NCBI GenBank assembly: GCA_015680685.1
Contig: MNCI01022386.1
Location: 30,914 to 81,821, forward strand
Reading direction: 5' to 3'
DNA length: 50,908 nucleotides
Origin: Gnetum montanum
Lineage: Eukaryota; Streptophyta; Gnetopsida; Gnetales; Gnetaceae
Part shown: positions 44,690 through 50,908 of the stretch, piece after piece
Numbering within the stretch: the first letter of the stretch is position 1
How the letters are laid out: the number at the start of each line of letters is the position of its first letter
Translations under genes and position numbers: made by a program
The notes under the pieces: generated by a model
Databases searched by the model: none
Seen by the model: only the letters and a program-made list of their open reading frames with translations
Told to the model about the DNA's origin: nothing

Positions 44690-46990
44690 TGAGTTGAGTG
44701 TGGAGATTAGTTTAGAGGAAAACCAAGAGGAACATGATAATTATGAAGTAGAACATGAACCAAATACCTCATAGAAAATGTTCTTCAATGGTTAGCATTC
44801 CAAGCAATCACCTCTAGCCTTGTACCCTCACTATCCCTTGTAGGATAGGTGCCTTAATCTCCTCCTCCCTATTCCACCAGGTTTGGGCTAACACCTGTAA
44901 TTGCTACACACCAAGCTTAACCTATTTCCCAATTTGCCTCACTATTTTCGTAATGCCATTTGTCACTCATCCTTGTTCTATGCACCCATTCCCAGTGATT
45001 TCTACCTTGCCACCTGCCTTCGTCATACTAATGGAAACCTCTTTGGAATCCCAAGGAACATAAGCATCCTACATTCCTTTCATGCCCTTCATGCCACAAG
45101 TTCCAACGCAAACATCATTTTCATTATTTAACCCTCCTATGATGACAGTTACATAAACTTTTTGATCTATATTAATGCTAATTTCACAACCTCAAGCTAC
45201 TTAACTTCCTCCTTAACCACTAGTACAAACATCATAGCCTACAAGGATGCCCCAAGACTTGGATCAAGCCTCCCAAATGATCCAAGACCTCACTGAAGAG
45301 CTGAAAAAGCTCAAAGCTAGTACAACTCATATGGTCAAGGTTATAGATTTCTACCAGGATGATCCCATAAGCCCTATTATTCCTCAAATAATCTTACCTT
45401 CAAGCATGCCTATACCAAAATTCACCAAATACAATGGTGAAGGTGATCCTAATGCACACTTAGTCACCTTTCATTCTGAGTGGCTTTTGTTAAAAGCTTG
45501 TCCACATACAATATGATGCATTTTCCCTATGTCCCTCAAGGAAAAGACTCTATTTTGGTATCAAACCCTACCTAGATATTCCATATCTTCCCTTGAGAAC
45601 TTAATAAACCAATTTATTAACTACTTCAGATACAACCTTGAAGCTAATACCATGTTAGAATAACTGATGAAGGTGAGGTAGGAGCCACATGAACCAATCA
45701 AAAGATTCATTTGGAGATGGAATTCAATGCTCAATTGGATTCTAGAGCCTGTCTATAAAACTCACCTCTTGGCCATCTTTAAGAAAGTGGCAAATGACTT
45801 CATCAAGTTAAAGCTTTACTAGTTAGAGCCCAGATCACTAAGCTAAGCCTTTTTGCAAACTAAGAACATTGCGGAGGTAGCTGAGGTAAGTAATGACTTG
45901 ACCTATGTGGCCTATAAAAATCAACACACAAGGAGGAATAGGGATAAAACTAGACAAGAATAGATAACTTTGGATGTAGTAACAAAAGAGTCAAAATAAG
46001 CAAAGAGGCGAGGATCACTGCCACACAACATATCTTCCAATTCATTGCAAGTGTCTACCTCCTATGTACTAAATTAACCAAGAGAAAACTTTGGGTGAAA
46101 GGACCAATAGAAGTACACTAGGTTACCAATGAAGACCTCTAAGCTTTTAGAATAATTTCTTAAAGAAAATCATGTACAACATAAGAAACTATTTGAGGAA
46201 TCTCATAAGAGGCACAAGCATCTTTTAACATAGCTAAAGATCCAACAATAGCAATTAAAGATGATCTAAAACTACCATAGTACTTTAGACTTGATAGGTT
46301 TTATCGTTATCATCAAATGGTTGGTCTTGACATAGATTTTTTCCTATCATTAAAGCATGACCTCTAGAACATGATTGACCACAGAAAGCTAGTGTTGAAT
46401 AAGCCTAACTCTACATGTACCAATAATAACTCTTATACTGTAGCCTCATTTGTAGAAATCGAATGGTCTAATCCTCCTAGGGAATCATTTTTTATCAAGG
46501 TACCACCCTAACCTTAGAACACAAAGCCTGGGTAGTCCTTCATCATATGAGTATCACCTCCTTTGGCCCTTGAGAGGCCTTTCATCATATGTGTCCCCCC
46601 TTCAGTGGCAACAACATCACAACTTAAACAAAGAGAACCATTTTTTATTATTGTCCCTCGACCTTCAACAACCAAACCTACAACAACCTATGATCAAAGC
46701 CTACTTATAGTGGCCAATAATTCAACAATTAACAAGAGACCATTATCACAACAACGATGAAAACAACTTGTTGCTATATCAACAATAAAGCCCATTGAAG
46801 GTGGTCAACAACAAAAGGGATTGAATTCAGTTGACCCATCAAGGTCTACACCAAGACCAACTACACCCATAGTCAAGGTGCCCAAAGCACATACTTTGAA
46901 AAATGAGCCATAAAATCTAGGAAGGATGGACAAAATTAAAACCACTAAGGCTGAAAGATCACACACTAAGGGAAAAAGTTTTCTCACAAC
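44690..46990 (+). pseudogene. gag of element I
   Basis: The acidic N-terminal part is near 44690-44770. The best part is 45247-46000: MPQDLDQASQMIQDLTEELK (coiled coil), IPKFTKYNGEGDPNAHLVTF, the LFWYQTLP and SLENLINQFINYF segments, and EPHEPIKRFIWRW. This is the classic retrotransposon gag core of Tat-type elements. A Thr/Pro/Lys-rich linker follows (46560-46990). There are stops, for example around 45513 and 45662. Confidence 0.8.
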
Positions 46991-47032
46991 AATGAAACGA
47001 GCCAAATGATCCCTAAAATATAAGAAAACTCA

Positions 47033-47671
47033 TTGAACTTATATGACCTAGTCATGACCTCTTCTACTCATAGGGATGCACTAGCTCAGGTGTTAACTTC
47101 TATCCTTATGAGTGGAGACATGCCTGCTAACAAAGAGTCCATCCACTCTAGCATTAGGCAAGCTTTGCTTAGGGAAAATAGTTATCAACCCATGCTCAAC
47201 TTTCATGAGAGTGAGGTGAAGAATGACTTTGAAAATGAAGAAGTGCTCTATGCTCCTCTCTTCATTACTATACGTGTTGGTAGGTACAAGGTTCATCATG
47301 TTAATGTAGATGATGGGGTGACAATCAACTTGATACCATACACCATTGTTGAGAAACAAGGATTAACTAAGAATATCCAAGAAACCACTACCTCAACACT
47401 CAAGTTATTTAATGGGTCACAAGTATCGGTGCAAGGTTATATCTCCTTGGATTTCATAGCCAAAGAAAAATTTCCTACATCTCTCAACTTCCTAGTGGTT
47501 AAAGAGACACCCAGCTTCAACTTGATTCTAGGAAGACCATGTTTGGCTAAGCTTTATATGATCTCATCTCCTCTACATCAATGGATCTACTTTCCATACG
47601 AGGGTGGTAAAATTATCATTTGTGGGGACAATATGTCACTACCATCAATTTACTATGTCAAAATTGACTAA
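47033..47671 (+). CDS. Retropepsin-like aspartic protease of element I
   Basis: An uninterrupted 212-codon frame, the longest intact reading frame of any gypsy element here. The N-terminal part (YDLVMTSSTHRDALAQVL) is the linker before protease in Tat-type polyproteins. The protease has ALFVTV-like APLFITIRVG, the active-site strand VNVDDGVTINLIP (DDG where D-T/S-G is usual) and the FNLILGRPCL motif. It would be part of a polyprotein, not a free protein: the frame is bounded by stops because the rest is decayed. The stretch of open frame is probably chance survival. Confidence 0.75.
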   Translation: MNLYDLVMTSSTHRDALAQVLTSILMSGDMPANKESIHSSIRQALLRENSYQPMLNFHESEVKNDFENEEVLYAPLFITIRVGRYKVHHVNVDDGVTINLIPYTIVEKQGLTKNIQETTTSTLKLFNGSQVSVQGYISLDFIAKEKFPTSLNFLVVKETPSFNLILGRPCLAKLYMISSPLHQWIYFPYEGGKIIICGDNMSLPSIYYVKID

Positions 47672-48000
47672 TGTTTAAATGTAGAGTTTCAAGAGGAAAC
47701 TCTTGATACTCAAACATGGGCCAACAATAAGAACAACAATGATGTTAGCAACACCAACTTGGTGACATGGGATGACCAATGAAAAAGCATGCAGCTTACC
47801 ATGCTAAATAAGAGATATGGTAAGCATGGAATCATGCAAAAGAGGTTTCTTGATATATCAAAGATCAAGTAACAAGTTTATGATGAACATGAAGTCCCCT
47901 CCTTTGTTAACTCTTTCTTGCCTATGTTAGTAACCTTATACCATGTTTTGGTGTTTGCTTTACCCTTATATTTTATTTCAAGACTATCTCACACTTGTTA

Positions 48001-48210
48001 AATTGGCAATACCATGGCCTAATAATGCCTAAAATTGGCAACATAATGGTCCACTAAGGCCTAAAACTAACAAGATGATGGCTCACTAAGATCTAAAACT
48101 AACAAGACAATGAATCACTAAGGCCTAAAACTAGCAACATTATGACTTGCTAAGGCCTAAAACTAGCAACAGGATGGCTTACTAGGGCCTAAAAATAGTA
48201 AATTGGTGGT
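48001..48210. repeat. 32-bp tandem repeat, 6 copies and a partial
   Basis: Units begin at 48023, 48055, 48087, 48119, 48151 and 48183, with the pattern TAAGGCCTAAAACTAGCAAC. Diverged by a few bases per unit. It lies downstream of protease of I and ends about 25 bp before the LTR of G. Confidence 0.92.
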
Positions 48211-48234
48211 CTTCCTTCCTTTTATCTCTCTTAT

Positions 48235-49241
48235 TGATGAGTGGCGAGGTACCCCTACACTCCACCATACGAATACGAGCGTACACGCGCGATCCGGTCG
48301 AACTCCGCAGACTAAATGCCTTAACGCCACAAGAAACACTTGGGGTTAATCGTTCGTTGTCTTCCCAGGCTTGCTTGTATGTGTCACGGTGTATGGTTAA
48401 GCAAGTCTGAGGTATGTGATTTTTTTGGTATTTTCGGCTTATCTTCTATGCTACCAGGAGAAAGGGTTGAGAAAACTAAACTAACTCTAACTAAGATCTA
48501 AGTCTAAATTAACTAGCGTCAGCATCCGTTCCCACTTGCCGGACACACCCTGAACTATGCAACTGCAGCTTACCAAACGCTAATCGTTACTGGGATCGCC
48601 ACACGTAACGCAAGTGCTCGAAGTGGTCGTACTGAGGCACCTATTTAGCCTACGTGTGATAAGCAGCCGATTCCTTAGCCAGCCGTACACACCCGTGGGT
48701 GCTCGTAACTAAGTCGTACTTATCACACGATCTAGCCTAGCAATGAGCAGCCGATTCCTCAACTAGCCGTACACATTAGACCCGGGAGTTACCAAGCGCA
48801 GAATCCTGGAATACGCTACTGGGTTACCAAGCAGCCAATGCTCGTAATTGAGTCGTACTCATGCATTGCGTCAAGCAGCCGATTCCTTGACTAGCCGTAC
48901 ACGTCCGTAGACGCTCGTAATCAAGTCGTACTTGAACGCACTAGGAAAGCAGTAAATGAAAGCAATAAATGAAACCACGTGCTGCAAGGTTTATCCAATC
49001 AAGTTCGTCTTTATTGCCGTACACAACTTGGGTTCAGGTTACAAGCTGCTCGAATAAAGAGCCGTTCACTCTAGGACTCCTACTGCGGGCACATGGGGAA
49101 AAATTCTAACTCTGGAGTGATCAATCTGCCAGAGCTTCGCTACACTAGCCAGGATTGGGAAATGAAGGGAGTGCCGCCTCTTATTTATAGCTATGGTGAT
49201 GGGACGCGATATCGCGGCCCAGTGCAAGTCGCGTCTCATCA
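48235..49241 (-). repeat. 3' LTR of element G (1007 bp, internally expanded)
   Basis: TGATGAG...CTCATCA on the plus strand. It is about 120-190 bp longer than the other family LTRs because of the repeated block at 48663-48935. U3 has CGATATCG (49207-49214); TATA box at 49182-49189 (minus). Confidence 0.85.
48663..48935. repeat. Repeated block within the LTR of G
   Basis: CAGCCGATTCCT followed by TAGCCGTACAC occurs three times (48663, 48748, 48876), interleaved with GCTCGTAA..AAGTCGTACT-type units. Other family LTRs have a single such segment. Confidence 0.75.
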
Positions 49242-49256
49242 TACCCCCATGACTGA
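49242..49256 (-). promoter_or_regulatory. Polypurine tract of element G
   Basis: The minus strand reads TTCAGTCATGGGGGTA immediately before TGATGAGACG of the LTR. Confidence 0.75.
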
Positions 49257-49630
49257 ATGAAAACTCGTCCTCGAGTTCCTTACAATGATATCAGGTAGGT
49301 ATGGGATTATTAGGGGAAATGGAACTAATGGGATGACATGTGAACGGTCTTTATTACAAGACTTGACAAAAACTGGTGTTCATGACAACAAGGGTGAACA
49401 CCTTATTACAATGACATCAGGCCACAGTTGGCAGCTGAGAGAAAAGAGGAGAGAGAATAGAAGAGAAGAAGAGAGAAGAGTCTTGTTGCTGCCAACGCCT
49501 AGATTGCGCCTTCCGTTGTCCATCCGTAAGCGCATTATCAATTCTGCTCCTTGCATAGCGGCTTCAATGCTGCTCCACTCCAAGTGTTTGCTCCAGATCC
49601 ATTCCGTTGTTGTATGATGGCCATCTGCAC
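49257..49630 (-). other. 3' region of G where the extra ORF is absent
   Basis: The minus strand keeps an acceptor-like GTGCAG followed by ATGGCC (ATG at 49622-49624), as at the start of the extra ORF in E. Only a short, unrelated frame follows. At the left, TGGTGTTCATGACA matches F downstream of its extra ORF. So the ORF body has been lost or was never gained. Confidence 0.55.
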
Positions 49631-50908
49631 CCACAACACAATCATATATTAGCAAGGGTAATTGAATCATTAAGTAAATCATACCTTGCTTCGGTTTAGG
49701 TTCCTTGGCTAAGTTGTGGTATGGCTAATATGGATCTGGGAAAATGTAGATGATGACTACCGAAGGTATAGGGGTTAGGAAGAAAAACGAAAAAATCCGG
49801 GGCTTAGGATAAAAATCGAAAAATCAGGCCCCGTACCCCCATGACTAATCGCGAACCTCCGGTAGCGTTAGAATGGAAAGAGAAAAGGAATAGGAAGGAT
49901 AGGTAAAAAGGGACAACTATGGCATCAAGAAAAGGATGTCATGATGGAAATGAACAAAAAATGATAATTAATTGCAAAACGTTAAGGAAAAGAAGTTAAC
50001 TAGTGTTCCAAATAGGAATGTCAGTGGGTCCTCCCCAAAGCAGGCTCATGCCCTTAATGCCCTGACAATCCCACATTCAAAGAGTCCGTAGGCTCGGGGA
50101 ATGTCCTTTGGAAACAAGAGTTAAAGTCTTAACCGGAAGAATTTACCAAAAAGAAAACAAAGCATCAACTAAAGTATATACAATGATACAACCGGCAATG
50201 AGGTGAACAATGGAGAGAAGGATGGGAAGAAGAGAAGTGGAATGGAATCCCAAGAACAAGGTGGTGTACAGCCCCTTGTGTGTTACATGATTAATGTGAC
50301 TTGGCGAATCTCATTCCAACTCTGGGCTCAAACCAACCACTTCCAGTGACTTCGCATCAATGCAGTTGGTTAAATCATCCACTTGGGTAACAAGGATGCA
50401 ACTTCGAGAAGCCACCACCATTCCGACGAAACAACAGAGAGAATGGGAAGCGAGAAGGGCCTTAGTTAGAGGGAACACTTTGGTTCCATAACCAGTGCTT
50501 GCAGCCCACATTTATTCCGTCTAAGGGGTGTGCTTTGAATCCTCACTTTTTAGCTTTTAGCTTTTTCACTTTCTTTTTTTTTTCTTTTTCCATTATTTTT
50601 TTTCATTTTTTCTTCTTCTTTTTTTGTTTTGTGTTTTTATGCGTGGGGACCACACCATGCAAAGACTTCTTTATTTTTATTGTCTCAGCTTCCGATTATT
50701 GGGTTACATTGGAACGGTAAGAAAACCCAAGAAGAAAACATCCAAGCACCCAAGTGAAAGACCACATAAGAGCACCAAGTTCCCTTGAAGTCACACCCGT
50801 TTCAAATCCTTGAGTCCGTCCTTAGTTTGAGAAATACCCAGTCACCAGTTCATTAAAATTCTTATTGGAAGGGAACTGTACATTTCCGAGCCAAGGGAAA
50901 CCATAGAC
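49631..50908 (-). other. Spacer of element G
   Basis: Matches the integrase-to-ORF spacer of F, for example GTGGGTCCTCCCCAAAGCAGGC against GTGGGTCCTCTCCATAGCAAGC, and TCCATAACCAGTG. It has a T-rich tract (50565-50640) and a second polypurine-like block at 49834-49846. No pol is reached before the window ends. Confidence 0.65.

Larger units (their letters stand above)
44640..48234 (+). mobile_element. Gypsy element I (Tat-like), gag-protease segment
   Basis: A plus-strand gypsy element of a lineage different from the family of A-H: gag, protease and a tandem-repeat spacer, cut on the right by element G. No LTR, primer-binding site or RT is seen in the window. Confidence 0.75.
48235..50908 (-). 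mobile_element. Gypsy element G, 3' end, runs off right edge
   Basis: 3' LTR (48235-49241), polypurine tract and 3' internal region of a minus-strand family member. The internal part aligns with the 3' region of F at both ends, but the extra ORF of about 2.9 kb is missing. The sequence keeps many CpG sites, so G looks less decayed than F. Confidence 0.8.

Noticed and set aside
49285-49682. Gene at 49285-49682
   Set aside because: It sits in the 3' internal region of G between the polypurine tract and the family spacer; the residues show no known domain.

Overview
The window is nuclear DNA of a vascular plant with a repeat-rich genome. The evidence is one intron-containing gene of the plant PAR1 (photoassimilate-responsive) family, plant-type Ty1/copia and Ty3/gypsy (Athila/Tat-like) LTR retrotransposons nested in each other, tRNA-derived SINEs, AT-rich spacers and assembly gaps. 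I cannot name the species. By eye, more than three quarters of the sequence is retrotransposon, most of it decayed.

Layout. 1-3658: two minus-strand gypsy elements of one family, A (gag start plus 5' LTR) inserted in the gag of B (gag plus 5' LTR). 3659-8326: a gene island with the only convincing host gene, a two-exon PAR1 gene at 5601-6421 (+). 8327-17490: a SINE, then a solo LTR of the same gypsy family (D) split by a nearly complete minus-strand Ty1/copia element (8735-15339). The copia has matching LTR ends, the 5-bp target duplication TGTAT, one frameshift, one internal TAG, a 273-bp tandem triplication in its leader and a 595-N gap over its 5' LTR. Two copies of an unrelated repeat bracket this block. 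18410-31477: an old plus-strand gypsy element H, whose LTR carries a SINE and whose gag is split by a younger plus-strand element E (20951-30008). 31483-44252: a full-length minus-strand gypsy element F with target duplication CAATA and recognisable gag, protease, RT, RNase H, integrase and an extra ORF after integrase. 44640-48234: the gag and protease of a different Tat-like element I (+). 48235-50908: the 3' LTR and 3' internal region of another minus-strand family member, G.

How the parts relate. A, B, D, E, F, G and H share LTRs of about 0.8-1.0 kb with TGATGAG-type ends and, where visible, a primer-binding site resembling the 3' end of tRNA-Asp. F is the autonomous layout (gag-pro-RT-RH-INT-extra ORF). 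E lacks the whole of pol but keeps gag and the extra ORF, so it looks non-autonomous. G keeps the same 3' spacer but lacks the extra ORF. The extra ORF encodes an N-terminal globular domain and a long coiled-coil-like region. It begins just after an acceptor-like TGCAG, about 450-490 bp downstream of a TATA box with a block resembling that element's own U3: GATATC-type in E, CATTGATGGGG-type in F. This possible internal LTR-like promoter for a post-pol gene is the most unusual feature of the window.
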